Notes under the pieces: generated by a model
What the model saw: only the letters and a program-made list of their open reading frames with translations
Databases searched by the model: none
Told to the model about the DNA's origin: nothing
Made by a program: the position numbers and the translations under genes
In this document: piece by piece, positions 44,647 through 53,342 of the stretch
How the letters are laid out: each line of letters begins with the position of its first letter
How positions within the stretch are numbered: position 1 is the stretch's first letter
NCBI RefSeq assembly: GCF_019443285.1
Contig: NZ_CP080327.1
Location: forward strand, 124,001 to 188,000
DNA length: 64,000 bases
Direction: 5' to 3'
Source of the DNA: Aquisediminimonas profunda
Lineage (GTDB): Bacteria > Pseudomonadota > Alphaproteobacteria > Sphingomonadales > Sphingomonadaceae

Positions 44647-45817
44647 ACGCTTCATCGCAGCCGGGTTCGGGCTTTTGGCGCTTCTTCCCGGCTGCGTCGC
44701 AAGCATCGCGCCACGGTCATCCTATCGGGCGACTGTCATCGTCTCCTTTGCTGCGGATGGATCGGAAAGCGCCCGCGCCGCAGGCATTGCGGACCCGGCA
44801 ACCCGCCGCCGGGTCACCGCGGATGACCCTGTGCGGATTGCCTCAATCTCCAAGCTGGTGACAGCGCTTGGCGTGATGCGGCTCACCGAAGCCGGGACCC
44901 TCTCGCTCGATCGCGACGTGTCGGACTGGCTGGGCTGGCGATTGCGCAATCCGGCATTTCCCGATGCTCCCGTGACGCTCCGCATGCTCCTGTCACACCG
45001 GTCGAGCCTGACGGATGGCGCCGACTATGTCGTTCCGCTTGGCGAGACACTGGAACAGCGACTTCGCGATCCCCGCGCCTGGGATACAGAGCATCGGCCA
45101 GGCAGTTATTTTCGCTACACCAATCTCAACTTTCCCGTCGTCGCCAGTGTCATGGAAAAGGCGACGGGCGAGCGCTTTGACCGGTTGATGGCGAGGCTAG
45201 TCTTTGCTCCCCTGAAGATCGATGCGTGCATGAACTGGACAAGCTGCAGCGACGCGGCCATTTCCCGCGCCGTGGTACTGAACGACGCTGAAGGGAATGT
45301 TCGCCGGGACGATCTCAAGGGCATCCGGCCGACCTGCCCCGTGGTTCCGGCAGCGGACGGATCCTGCGAGCTTTCCGCTTACCAGCCTGGCACCAATGGC
45401 GCGCTCTTTTCGCCACAGGGCGGCGTGCGTATCTCCATGCACGACCTTGGCAGGATCGGCACAATGATCCTGCGCGGGGGAGACGGGTTCCTTTCGGCCC
45501 AGTCGATTGCCGCGCTGATTGGTCCGGAGTGGCGCTTTGACGGCACGAATGGGGATACCGAAAAGGGTTTCAATTGTACCTATGGTCTGGCTGTCCAGAC
45601 CCTGTCGACCGCCCGGCCCGGCTGCAAGGATGATCCCTTTGGCGACGGAAAACCCCGGATCGGGCATGCCGGGGAGGCCTATGGCCTGCGATCAGGACTT
45701 TGGCTGGATCGCGACCGCAAACGCGGGATCGCTTTTTTCACAACCGCCATTCCTGACGATGCCTCTTCCGGACGATCAGCCTTTACGACGGCTGAAGAAG
45801 CCATCCTGCGACGCTAG
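44639..45817 (+). CDS. Serine hydrolase, beta-lactamase class C / esterase type
   Basis: A 392-residue lipoprotein (LLPGC, Cys19) of the penicillin-binding-protein-like serine hydrolase family. The three active-site elements are visible: S69-I-S-K72 (SxxK), YTNLN and HAG (GHAGEAYG). It could be an esterase, D-amino-acid peptidase or beta-lactamase-like enzyme; I cannot choose. It begins with TTG inside the nitronate monooxygenase gene. Several cysteines (CMNWTSC, CPVVPAADGSC) may form disulfides in the periplasm. Confidence 0.85.
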   Translation: MTRRFIAAGFGLLALLPGCVASIAPRSSYRATVIVSFAADGSESARAAGIADPATRRRVTADDPVRIASISKLVTALGVMRLTEAGTLSLDRDVSDWLGWRLRNPAFPDAPVTLRMLLSHRSSLTDGADYVVPLGETLEQRLRDPRAWDTEHRPGSYFRYTNLNFPVVASVMEKATGERFDRLMARLVFAPLKIDACMNWTSCSDAAISRAVVLNDAEGNVRRDDLKGIRPTCPVVPAADGSCELSAYQPGTNGALFSPQGGVRISMHDLGRIGTMILRGGDGFLSAQSIAALIGPEWRFDGTNGDTEKGFNCTYGLAVQTLSTARPGCKDDPFGDGKPRIGHAGEAYGLRSGLWLDRDRKRGIAFFTTAIPDDASSGRSAFTTAEEAILRR

Positions 45818-46707
45818 AAATTACCGGCCAGCGCCAAAACCACGCCCATACCCACGGTCAACAGGCCTGCAAGTTCGCTTCGGGCCAAGGGCTCGCGCAG
45901 ATAATAGCGCCCGAAGGCCAGCGTAAAGATCACTTCCACTTGTCCGACGGCCCGAACAAGCGCGACAGGCGCAGTTGCAAAGCCCGTGAACCAGCAGGCG
46001 GACCCCATCGCCGCGAGCAGCCCGACTTGACTCGAAACCCGCCAGCTTCGCGCGATGCGGGCCAGCTGTTCGCGCTCCCGAACTGCGACATAGGCGCCCT
46101 GCAACAGGGCCTGGAGCCCGAGAACCGCCACGAGCGTCACCAGCGCTGCAAGCACCTTGTCCGTCGTCTCTACCACCAAAGTCGCGCGCTTGATGAACAC
46201 GGACGTAAGTGCGAACAGGAGCCCGGCCCCCAGCCCACACAGCGCCGCAGGCTGAGCAAGGTCGCTCAGGCGAGGCCGTTGCCCGCCAGCCGACAGGACG
46301 ACGACACCGACAACGCCAACGCCGATGCCGATCCAGGTGAGGACGGACAGGTGTTCGCCCAGCAGGATCATCGCAAGGATTGCGCCCTGCACGGCTTCGG
46401 TCTTTGCATAGGCAGAGCCGACCACATAGTTGCGAAATCCGAAGGCGAGAATCAGAAGGTTCGTGCCAAGGATTTGCGCCACGCCGCCCATAGCGGCATG
46501 GACCCAGAAGCCATCATGATGGCCCGGCAGCGAAGCCTGCGAGAAGAACAGATATGTGGCGAGCAAGAGGCAGCCGACCGGAAACCCGAAGAGATAGCGC
46601 ACCAGCCCGGCGGCATTGACTGAAAGTTCGGCCCGCACGCGCTGCTGCACTGCTGTCCGCCAAGCCTGGAACAGCCCGGCGAGAAGTGTGGCGGGAAGCC
46701 AGATCAC
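45814..46707 (-). CDS. DMT-superfamily (EamA-like) transporter
   Basis: A 297-residue protein with ten hydrophobic helices in two EamA-like halves (the first includes GEHLSVLTWIGIGVGVVGVVVLS, the second ends YYLREPLARSELAGLLTVGMGVVLALAG). It is probably a metabolite exporter. The GTG at 46707 overlaps the fumarase stop (GTGA) and is preferred over an ATG further upstream inside fumarase. It is therefore the second gene of the fumarase unit, and its stop overlaps the serine hydrolase stop in CTAG. Confidence 0.85.
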   Translation of the reverse strand: MIWLPATLLAGLFQAWRTAVQQRVRAELSVNAAGLVRYLFGFPVGCLLLATYLFFSQASLPGHHDGFWVHAAMGGVAQILGTNLLILAFGFRNYVVGSAYAKTEAVQGAILAMILLGEHLSVLTWIGIGVGVVGVVVLSAGGQRPRLSDLAQPAALCGLGAGLLFALTSVFIKRATLVVETTDKVLAALVTLVAVLGLQALLQGAYVAVREREQLARIARSWRVSSQVGLLAAMGSACWFTGFATAPVALVRAVGQVEVIFTLAFGRYYLREPLARSELAGLLTVGMGVVLALAGNF

Positions 46708-48224
46708 GCGGGCTGCAACAACCCTTCCTCGGCAATCTTCTTTCTCCACACGAGCGGAGCGGTCACATGGACATTTTCACCCTGGCTGTCGACCGCCACC
46801 GTGACAGGCATATCCTGCACAGTGAATTCATAGATCGCTTCCATCCCGAGGTCCTCGAAGCCGACGACCTTTGATGCCTTGATGGCGCGGGCGACGAGAT
46901 AAGCCGCGCCACCGACAGCCATCAGATATGCCGACTTGTGGTTTGCGATACTCTGCGTCGCAGCCGGCCCGCGTTCTGCCTTGCCGACACAGGCGAGCAA
47001 GCCCTGATCGAGCATCATGTCCATGAACTTGTCCATGCGGGTCGCTGTCGTCGGGCCGGCCGGGCCGACAATCTCATCCCGCACGGGATCGACCGGTCCG
47101 ACATAGTAGATGACGCGGCCCTTGAAGCTGACGGGCAAGTCCTCACCTTTGGCCAGCATGTCAGCGATACGCTTGTGCGCGGCATCGCGGCCCGTGAGCA
47201 TCTTTCCGTTGAGAAGCAGCCGGTCACCCGGCTTCCAGCTGGCAACGATTTCGGGTGTCAGCGTGTCAAGATCGACATGGATTGCAGCCTTGTCCGGCGT
47301 CCAGTTCACGTCCGGCCAGTCAGAGAGCTTGGGTGGCTCGAGATAGGCCGGACCGGACCCGTCGAGATGGAAATGCGCATGGCGCGTGGCGGCACAGTTC
47401 GGAATCATCGCCACCGGCTTCGAAGCCGCATGCGTCGGATAATCCATGATCTTCACGTCGAGAATCGTCGCAAGGCCACCCAGCCCTTGCGCCCCGATGC
47501 CAAGCGCATTCACCTTGTCGAATATCTCGATCCGGAGGCGCTCGATGTCGTTCTGCGGCCCGCGTGCCTTCAACTGGGCCATGTCGATGTCACCCATCAG
47601 CGATTCCTTGGCGAGCGTCATGGCCTTTTCCGCCGTTCCGCCGATACCGATCCCGAGCATGCCCGGCGGGCACCAGCCGGCGCCCATCTGCGGGACCATC
47701 TCCAGTACCCAATCCACAATGGAATCCGAAGGGTTGAGCATCTTGAACTTGGACTTGTTCTCGCTGCCGCCGCCCTTCGCAGCAACTTGCACGTCGACAT
47801 GATGGCCCGGCACCATTTCAAGGTTCAACACGCATGGTGTATTGTCCCGCGTGTTGACCCGCGTGAAAGCCGGATCGGCAAGGATCGAGGCGCGCAGCTT
47901 GTTGTCCGGGTGGAGATAGGCACGGCGCACGCCTTCATCGACGACGTCCTGCAAGGCGCGATCAGAGTCGAGCATGCAGCCCTGCCCCCATTTGATGAAG
48001 ACAGTGACAATGCCCGTGTCCTGGCACAGCGGGCGATGGCCTTCGGCGCACATGCGGCTGTTGGTCAGGATCTGGGCAATCGCATCCTTGGCCGCCGGGC
48101 CCTGTTCTGCGCGATAGGCATCCCCCAACGCACGGATATAATCCATTGGGTGGTAATAGGAGATATATTGGAGCGCGTCGGCAACGCTCTCGATGAGATC
48201 CGCTTCACGAATGATGGTCGGCAT
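46704..48224 (-). CDS. fumA: Class I fumarate hydratase (4Fe-4S)
   Basis: A 506-residue iron-sulfur fumarase that hydrates fumarate to malate in the TCA cycle. Cluster cysteines lie in RPLCQDTGIV, GAGWCPPGMLG and IPNCAATRHAHF. The C-terminal half is the swivelling beta domain (GDRLLLNGKMLTGRDAAHKR). Its ribosome binding site is enclosed in a perfect hairpin (48225-48260) that abuts the ATG. The 3' end overlaps the DMT transporter start. Confidence 0.95.
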   Translation of the reverse strand: MPTIIREADLIESVADALQYISYYHPMDYIRALGDAYRAEQGPAAKDAIAQILTNSRMCAEGHRPLCQDTGIVTVFIKWGQGCMLDSDRALQDVVDEGVRRAYLHPDNKLRASILADPAFTRVNTRDNTPCVLNLEMVPGHHVDVQVAAKGGGSENKSKFKMLNPSDSIVDWVLEMVPQMGAGWCPPGMLGIGIGGTAEKAMTLAKESLMGDIDMAQLKARGPQNDIERLRIEIFDKVNALGIGAQGLGGLATILDVKIMDYPTHAASKPVAMIPNCAATRHAHFHLDGSGPAYLEPPKLSDWPDVNWTPDKAAIHVDLDTLTPEIVASWKPGDRLLLNGKMLTGRDAAHKRIADMLAKGEDLPVSFKGRVIYYVGPVDPVRDEIVGPAGPTTATRMDKFMDMMLDQGLLACVGKAERGPAATQSIANHKSAYLMAVGGAAYLVARAIKASKVVGFEDLGMEAIYEFTVQDMPVTVAVDSQGENVHVTAPLVWRKKIAEEGLLQPA

Positions 48225-48260
48225 GGCGAGCCCCTGAGAATTGGCAAACAGGGGCTCGCC
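48225..48260 (-). promoter_or_regulatory. Perfect 12-bp hairpin enclosing the fumarase ribosome binding site
   Basis: On the minus strand, GGCGAGCCCCTG, a 12-nt loop and CAGGGGCTCGCC form a perfect 12-bp stem. Its last base touches the fumarase ATG. The only Shine-Dalgarno-like sequence (AGGGG) lies in the 3' arm, so folding would hide it from the ribosome. It could also terminate the upstream hydroxylase operon (stop at 48274), but no U-tract follows. Confidence 0.6.
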
Positions 48261-48273
48261 TTAGACCGGCCTT

Positions 48274-50469
48274 CTAAGAGATTGCAACGATTGGCAGGCT
48301 GCGGATGCGTTTTCCGGTGGCCGCAAAAAGGGCATTGGCAAGTGCCGGGGCCGACGGCGGGACCCCGGGTTCGCCAAGCCCTCCCATCGGGGCACCGCTT
48401 TCAATGAAATGCACATCGATGCTGGCAGGTGCGCCTTCCATTTTCAGGATCGGGTAATCGCCAAAATTGCTTTGCACAACGGCGCCCTTTTCAAGGGTGA
48501 TGGCTTCGCCCACGGCAGTCGACAGGCCCATCACGATGCCGCCTTGGATCTGGTTTTCACCGTTCGACGGATTCACGGTCCTTCCGCAATCGACGACTGC
48601 GTAAACCTTGTGAATCTTGGGCGTACCATCGTCCTTCACGGATGCCTCAATGACCTGGCCAACAATCGTCTGAAACGATTCAACAATGGCAACGCCGCGG
48701 CCGACACCCGCCGGAAGCGGTGTTCCCCAGCCGGACCGTTTTGCCACTTCGTTGAGGACAGCAAGGTGGCGGGAACCGGGCTTCAGATACCGGGCACGGA
48801 ATTCGACCGGGTCTGCGCCTGCGGCTGCGGCCAGTTCGTCCATGAAGCACTCATTGTAAAAGCCGTGCTGGGTGCTGTTGACCGATCGCCAGGCACCGGT
48901 CGTCTGATTGGACTCGTGCTTGAAGAGGCGGCGAGACACAGCAGGCAAGTCGTAAATGAAGGTCGCTTCGCCCTCGATGCCCTCCGTCTGGGCATAATCA
49001 TTCCGCCAGGCCGCAATCTTGCCATCCTTGCCGAGCGCAGCCGTCAGATGCGCCGAACTTTGCGGACGATAGGCGCCCTGCGTCACCTCTTCCTCGCGGC
49101 TCCAGATCAACTTGACGGGATGGGGCAGTTGCATGGCCAGCCTGGTGACCTGTTCGACAATTTCGACATACATTGGCAATCGCCGACCGAAGCTCCCGCC
49201 ACTCGCCATTGGGTGGAATGTCACGTCATCGGCAGAAAGCCCCGAGAACTTGACCGCCGCCATCTTGGTGGCCAGCGGATCCTGGAGCCCACCCCAGATG
49301 TCGAGTTTGCCGTCTTTGTGATGTGCGGTCAGTGCAAAAGGTTCCATCATTGCGTGATGCAGGAACGGGAGGCGGAAATCTGCCTCGACACGCTTGGCGC
49401 CAGACGTTTTCAGCCCAGCCTCGACATCGCCTTCGCCCGCTTCGCTTTCGACCTTCCCGGCCTTGCGGAGCGCATCATGCGCGGCAAAGATCGACGCGGT
49501 CGAAATCGCGCCATTGCCGCCATCGCTGAACTTTGGCGAAAGCGCGCGCAGGCCCTGAAGCGCTGGCCAATAACCCTTTGCAACGACAGCAACCGCATTT
49601 TCGAGCTTGATGACTTTCTCGACACCCTTCACAGCCATTGCAGGGGCCGGGTCGACCGAGACGAGCTTTCCGCCCCGGATCGGTGCCGCCGTGATGGTGG
49701 CAACGCGCATGTCCGGTAATTGCACGTCCATGCCGTATTGCATTGTGCCGTTGACCTTAGCCGGTGTGTCGAGGCGCGGGATGGGCTTCCCGATCAAGCG
49801 ATAAGTCTTCGGATCCTTGAGTTTGGGTTCGTCCGTCAGCGACCGTTGGGCTGCTTCTGCAGCCAGTTCGCCAAAGCGGAGAGACTTGCCTGTTTTGGCA
49901 TGAACGACCTTGCTCTCTGCCGTTGTGAGTTCGCCTTCAGGAACGCCGAGGCGCTTTGCCGCGGTTTCAACCAGGGCCTTGCGCGTGGCTGCACCAAGGA
50001 CCTGCATTGTTCTCTGTCCGGTAAACCGCAGGGCGGATGATCCGCCCGTAATCTGGATTGGCATTGCGCGCGCTATGAATGAAAGCAGCGCCACCGGAAG
50101 CGCGTTGATGATTGCCGGGTGGCCCGACATCTCTGCAAGAAAGCCCTGCCCCAGCATCGTGTTGGCAAACGCCTTTTCCGCAGGAGCGGCCACGACATTG
50201 ACCTTTGTCCAATCAGCATCCAGTTCTTCGGCAAGCATTTGGCCAAGTCCGGTACTGGACCCCTGCCCGATATCGGCATGCGGCGAATAGACTGTGATTG
50301 CATCATCTTCCGCGATCTTGAGCCAACCGCCGAAGGACGATTCGCCTTTGCCCGTCGTGAGGGCGACCGCATCTTCAGACGCGGAATGGTCCAGCCACTT
50401 GAGTGCGAACACACCGCCGCCAACCAGTGCTGCACCGCCGATCAGGAATGCCCTGCGCTTCACGCCCAT
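48274..50469 (-). CDS. Molybdopterin-binding subunit of a xanthine-oxidase-family hydroxylase
   Basis: A 731-residue large subunit of the isoquinoline 1-oxidoreductase (IorB)/aldehyde oxidase type. The N terminus has a Tat signal (KRRAFLIGGAALVGGG), so the folded molybdoenzyme is exported. Conserved regions include GQGSSTGLGQMLAEEL, GGSFGRRLPMYVEIVEQV, TGAWRSVNSTQ and, near the C terminus, GLGEPGVPPSAPALANAL with the base Glu. It probably hydroxylates an N-heterocycle or oxidises an aldehyde. The Fe-S subunit is encoded directly upstream (1 bp). Confidence 0.9.
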   Translation of the reverse strand: MGVKRRAFLIGGAALVGGGVFALKWLDHSASEDAVALTTGKGESSFGGWLKIAEDDAITVYSPHADIGQGSSTGLGQMLAEELDADWTKVNVVAAPAEKAFANTMLGQGFLAEMSGHPAIINALPVALLSFIARAMPIQITGGSSALRFTGQRTMQVLGAATRKALVETAAKRLGVPEGELTTAESKVVHAKTGKSLRFGELAAEAAQRSLTDEPKLKDPKTYRLIGKPIPRLDTPAKVNGTMQYGMDVQLPDMRVATITAAPIRGGKLVSVDPAPAMAVKGVEKVIKLENAVAVVAKGYWPALQGLRALSPKFSDGGNGAISTASIFAAHDALRKAGKVESEAGEGDVEAGLKTSGAKRVEADFRLPFLHHAMMEPFALTAHHKDGKLDIWGGLQDPLATKMAAVKFSGLSADDVTFHPMASGGSFGRRLPMYVEIVEQVTRLAMQLPHPVKLIWSREEEVTQGAYRPQSSAHLTAALGKDGKIAAWRNDYAQTEGIEGEATFIYDLPAVSRRLFKHESNQTTGAWRSVNSTQHGFYNECFMDELAAAAGADPVEFRARYLKPGSRHLAVLNEVAKRSGWGTPLPAGVGRGVAIVESFQTIVGQVIEASVKDDGTPKIHKVYAVVDCGRTVNPSNGENQIQGGIVMGLSTAVGEAITLEKGAVVQSNFGDYPILKMEGAPASIDVHFIESGAPMGGLGEPGVPPSAPALANALFAATGKRIRSLPIVAIS

Positions 50470-50470
50470 C

Positions 50471-50926
50471 TCACTTGCCTCCTGCGACGGAATGGATTGC
50501 GGCGCGGATCCGCGTGTAGGTTCCGCAGCGGCAAATGTTTGTCATCGCCTCGTCAATCTGTGCGTCGGTCGGTTGGGGGGTCGACTTGAGCAGGGCCGTT
50601 GCCGCCATGATCTGGCCAGACTGGCAGTATCCGCACTGGGGTACCTGATGATCGATCCAGGCTTGCTGGAGCGGGGAGAGCGTGCCGTTCGACCCCAATC
50701 CTTCGATCGTGGTCACGGACTTGCCCGCAACCTCTCCGACAGGTAACGAGCAGGACCGGACCAGTTCTCCGTCGACATGGACACTGCATGCACCACACGC
50801 TGCAATCCCGCAGCCGAACTTCGTGCCCGTCAGCCCCAATTCTTCGCGCAGGGCCCAGAGCAGTGGTGTATCGGGTTCTCCGGCAAACGAAACCTCCTTG
50901 CCATTGACCTGCGCAGCTATGACCAT
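50471..50926 (-). CDS. 2Fe-2S subunit of the molybdenum hydroxylase
   Basis: A 151-residue electron-transfer subunit with two [2Fe-2S] clusters. The plant-ferredoxin-type cysteines lie in [13 protein letters not shown] and RSC, and the helical-domain cysteines in CGYCQSG and CRCGTYTR. It is partner to the next gene (IorA-type). There is no separate FAD subunit, as in IorAB enzymes that pass electrons to a cytochrome. Confidence 0.93.
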   Translation of the reverse strand: MVIAAQVNGKEVSFAGEPDTPLLWALREELGLTGTKFGCGIAACGACSVHVDGELVRSCSLPVGEVAGKSVTTIEGLGSNGTLSPLQQAWIDHQVPQCGYCQSGQIMAATALLKSTPQPTDAQIDEAMTNICRCGTYTRIRAAIHSVAGGK

Positions 50927-51011
50927 CTCTGCCTCTTCCTTGTCGATTATTCAGTGTTGAAAGAAGTTCCTATCATCCTAGGTTTCAAAACACTACGGTT
51001 TAAGTAAAGGA

Positions 51012-51959
51012 GTGAGAGCCCTGCCAGAATGCGTTGCAAGCGGTGCTGCCAGTCACCGCGATATCATTGAAACGGCGCTGCATTGGCGCGGAAACAGTCT
51101 CGCAATTGCGACTGTCGTGGAGACGTGGCGTTCTGCACCCTGCCCTGCCGGTACACATATGCTCATGCATGAAGACGGCCGTTTTGTCGGTTCGGTCTCG
51201 GGCGGCTGCGTTGAAGCCGATGTGCTGGAGACAGCCGCAATGGTCATCGCCAGCGGGACGCATCAGGTGAAGCGCTATGGCACTGCCGATGGCGCGGTGT
51301 GGGAGGCGGGCCTTCCATGCGGCGGCGATATCCTGATCCTGATCCAGCCCGTCAGCGCTACTGGGTTCCCTCCCGATCTCTTTGAGCAAATTGACGCCGC
51401 CAACAGGGCCGGCAAGCCCCTGACAATCCGGACCAGCCTCGAGACTGGATTGAGCGCGTTGGACACCGGGGCCTTCGTCAACATCTACGCGCCACCCCGG
51501 CGCCTGTTGATCGTCGGTGCTGTGGAAATCGCCCGGACACTGTCTCGCCTGGCGCGTGATACCGGATCGAACGTGACCGTGATCGACCCCCGCTCCCGCT
51601 TCCTGACCGAGGAGCGGTTTCCCGGAGTTTCCTTGGATGACAGGTGGCCGGATGAAGCGATAAAGGCCCTGTGTCCCGACGAACACACTGCAGTGGTCAC
51701 GCTCAGTCATGACCCGAAAATCGACGACCCCGCACTGAAAGCCGCGCTTGCCGCGCCAACCGGCTATATTGCGGCCCTCGGGTCAAAATCTTCACATGCC
51801 GCGAGGCTTTTGCGATTGCAGTCGCTGGGCTGTACCGATGAGCAGTTAGCCAGGATCGAAGGGCCGGCGGGCGTCACGATTAATGCGATCAACGCGCCCG
51901 AAATTGCGCTGTCGATCGCAGGTGGAATGGTCCGGGCCTTCAACCATGGCCGACGCTAG
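51012..51959 (+). CDS. xdhC: XdhC-family molybdoenzyme maturation protein
   Basis: A 315-residue XdhC/CoxI-type chaperone that inserts the sulfurated molybdenum cofactor. It has VGSVSGGCVEADVL and GLPCGGDILIL in the N-terminal part, and a Rossmann-like C-terminal half with LIVGAVEIARTLSRLA and ALGSKSSHAARL. It starts with GTG after AAAGGAG and is divergent from the hydroxylase genes. It overlaps the MocA gene by 14 bp, so the pair serves the neighbouring enzyme. Confidence 0.9.
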   Translation: MRALPECVASGAASHRDIIETALHWRGNSLAIATVVETWRSAPCPAGTHMLMHEDGRFVGSVSGGCVEADVLETAAMVIASGTHQVKRYGTADGAVWEAGLPCGGDILILIQPVSATGFPPDLFEQIDAANRAGKPLTIRTSLETGLSALDTGAFVNIYAPPRRLLIVGAVEIARTLSRLARDTGSNVTVIDPRSRFLTEERFPGVSLDDRWPDEAIKALCPDEHTAVVTLSHDPKIDDPALKAALAAPTGYIAALGSKSSHAARLLRLQSLGCTDEQLARIEGPAGVTINAINAPEIALSIAGGMVRAFNHGRR

Positions 51960-52524
51960 AATCGTTGGCGCCCTGCTTGCCGCCGGACGCGGATCGCGTT
52001 TTGGCGGAAACAAGCTTGAGGCCAGGATCAAGGGCCAGATGATTGGAGAAAGCGCTGCCCAAGCAATGGCCGGCTGCGGTCTGGACTGGAATGTCGCGAT
52101 CTGTGGCACTGGCATGGCTAAGCTCGATGCAGCACTCGACAGGCTGGGCTTCCGGCGTGTCGCCAACCCCGCGCCGGAACAGGGACTATCGCAATCGCTC
52201 AGGCTGGCAGCGCAATACGCTCTCGACCGCGACGCCGACGGCATTCTGGTTTGCCTTGGCGACATGCCCTTTGTCGAAACGAGCCATCTTCATCAGATCG
52301 TCCATGCGTTCGACCGCAGTGGTCGCGGATCGGTCATTGCCTCACGAGCTGAGTCCTACCTCGGCCCGCCTGCGCTTTTTCCCAGATCGACCTTTGCGCG
52401 CCTCTTGACCTTGTCCGGTGATCGTGGCGCACAGGATCTGCTGAGAGACGCAGTTTCCGTCAACGCCAGCGCTGGCGCCCTTGCCGATATCGACACACAG
52501 GACGACCTGGTGGCACGCGGATAA
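51946..52524 (+). CDS. Molybdenum cofactor nucleotidyltransferase (MocA/MobA-like)
   Basis: A 192-residue nucleotidyltransferase with the phosphate-binding loop LLAAGRGSRFGGNKLEA and the LVCLGDMPFVE motif. Members add CMP (MocA) or GMP (MobA) to molybdopterin. Xanthine-oxidase-family enzymes use the cytosine form, so MocA activity is expected here. It starts inside xdhC. Confidence 0.87.
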   Translation: MADARIVGALLAAGRGSRFGGNKLEARIKGQMIGESAAQAMAGCGLDWNVAICGTGMAKLDAALDRLGFRRVANPAPEQGLSQSLRLAAQYALDRDADGILVCLGDMPFVETSHLHQIVHAFDRSGRGSVIASRAESYLGPPALFPRSTFARLLTLSGDRGAQDLLRDAVSVNASAGALADIDTQDDLVARG

Positions 52525-52652
52525 TCTCCTTCTGGACCCGACTGCGGTGCCTGACCGGGTTTGAGAGCAAGCAGCGGGGTGCGCAAACCGGCGCCTCGAA
52601 GCATTGGCGTTCCGTATAGTGACCACCGGTCATGATGCAGAAAGGGATGAAC

Positions 52653-53342
52653 ATGGGCCACTCAAACCATGACCAGATGTCGCATGATCTTGACCAGCAG
52701 GGATGGGCGATCCAGCCCGGCCTGATCAAGCCAATCCTTTGCGACGAGCTGGCAGCCCTCTATCAACCGGCCGTTGGCTTCCGCAGCCATGTGGTGATGC
52801 AACGCCATGGCTTCGGTCGGGGCGAGTATCGCTATTTCTCCTATCCGCTGCCACCATTGGTGCAGCATTTCCGCGCGACGCTCTATCCATTGCTCGCACC
52901 CATTGCCAATCGGTGGCACGAACGCATGGGGTTGGAAGCGCGATTCCCGCTTGAGCATGATGACTTTCTGGCGCGCTGCCATGCGGCGGGTCAGACGCGG
53001 CCCACTCCGTTGCTTCTCCAATATGGCGCGGATGACTTCAATTGCCTCCACCAGGACCTTTATGGTGCGCATGTTTTTCCGCTTCAGGTTGCGGTCCTGC
53101 TGTCTGAGCCGGGCAAGGATTTCAATGGGGGCGAGTTTGTCCTCACGGAACAGAGGCCGCGCATGCAATCCCGCGTCGAAGTCCTGCCCCTGTGCAAGGG
53201 CGATGCTGTTGTCTTTGCCGTCAGTGACAGGCCAGTCTCCGGCAGCCGCGGCGACTATCGCGTGAAGATGCGTCACGGCGTGAGTCGGGTCCGTGCCGGA
53301 CGAAGACACACGCTGGGCATTATCTTTCACGACGCAGCATGA
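52653..53342 (+). CDS. 2-oxoglutarate/Fe(II)-dependent oxygenase
   Basis: A 229-residue double-stranded beta-helix oxygenase. The iron triad is visible as HQD (CLHQDLYG) and the distal His in KMRHGVSRV, and RRHTLGIIF supplies the 2-oxoglutarate-binding Arg. The ATG at 52653 is preferred because AAAGGG lies 6 bp before it; ATGs at 52632 and 52647 are alternatives. Family members hydroxylate proteins, small molecules or alkylated bases; the substrate is unknown. It is unrelated in strand order to the Mo genes (128 bp gap). Confidence 0.83.
   Translation: MGHSNHDQMSHDLDQQGWAIQPGLIKPILCDELAALYQPAVGFRSHVVMQRHGFGRGEYRYFSYPLPPLVQHFRATLYPLLAPIANRWHERMGLEARFPLEHDDFLARCHAAGQTRPTPLLLQYGADDFNCLHQDLYGAHVFPLQVAVLLSEPGKDFNGGEFVLTEQRPRMQSRVEVLPLCKGDAVVFAVSDRPVSGSRGDYRVKMRHGVSRVRAGRRHTLGIIFHDAA

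Noticed and set aside
46938-49719. Two long plus-strand open frames (about 489 and 436 codons) opposite fumarase and the molybdenum hydroxylase
   Set aside because: They are antisense to confidently identified enzymes; composition is His/Arg/Gln-rich as expected for shadow frames in GC-rich DNA.
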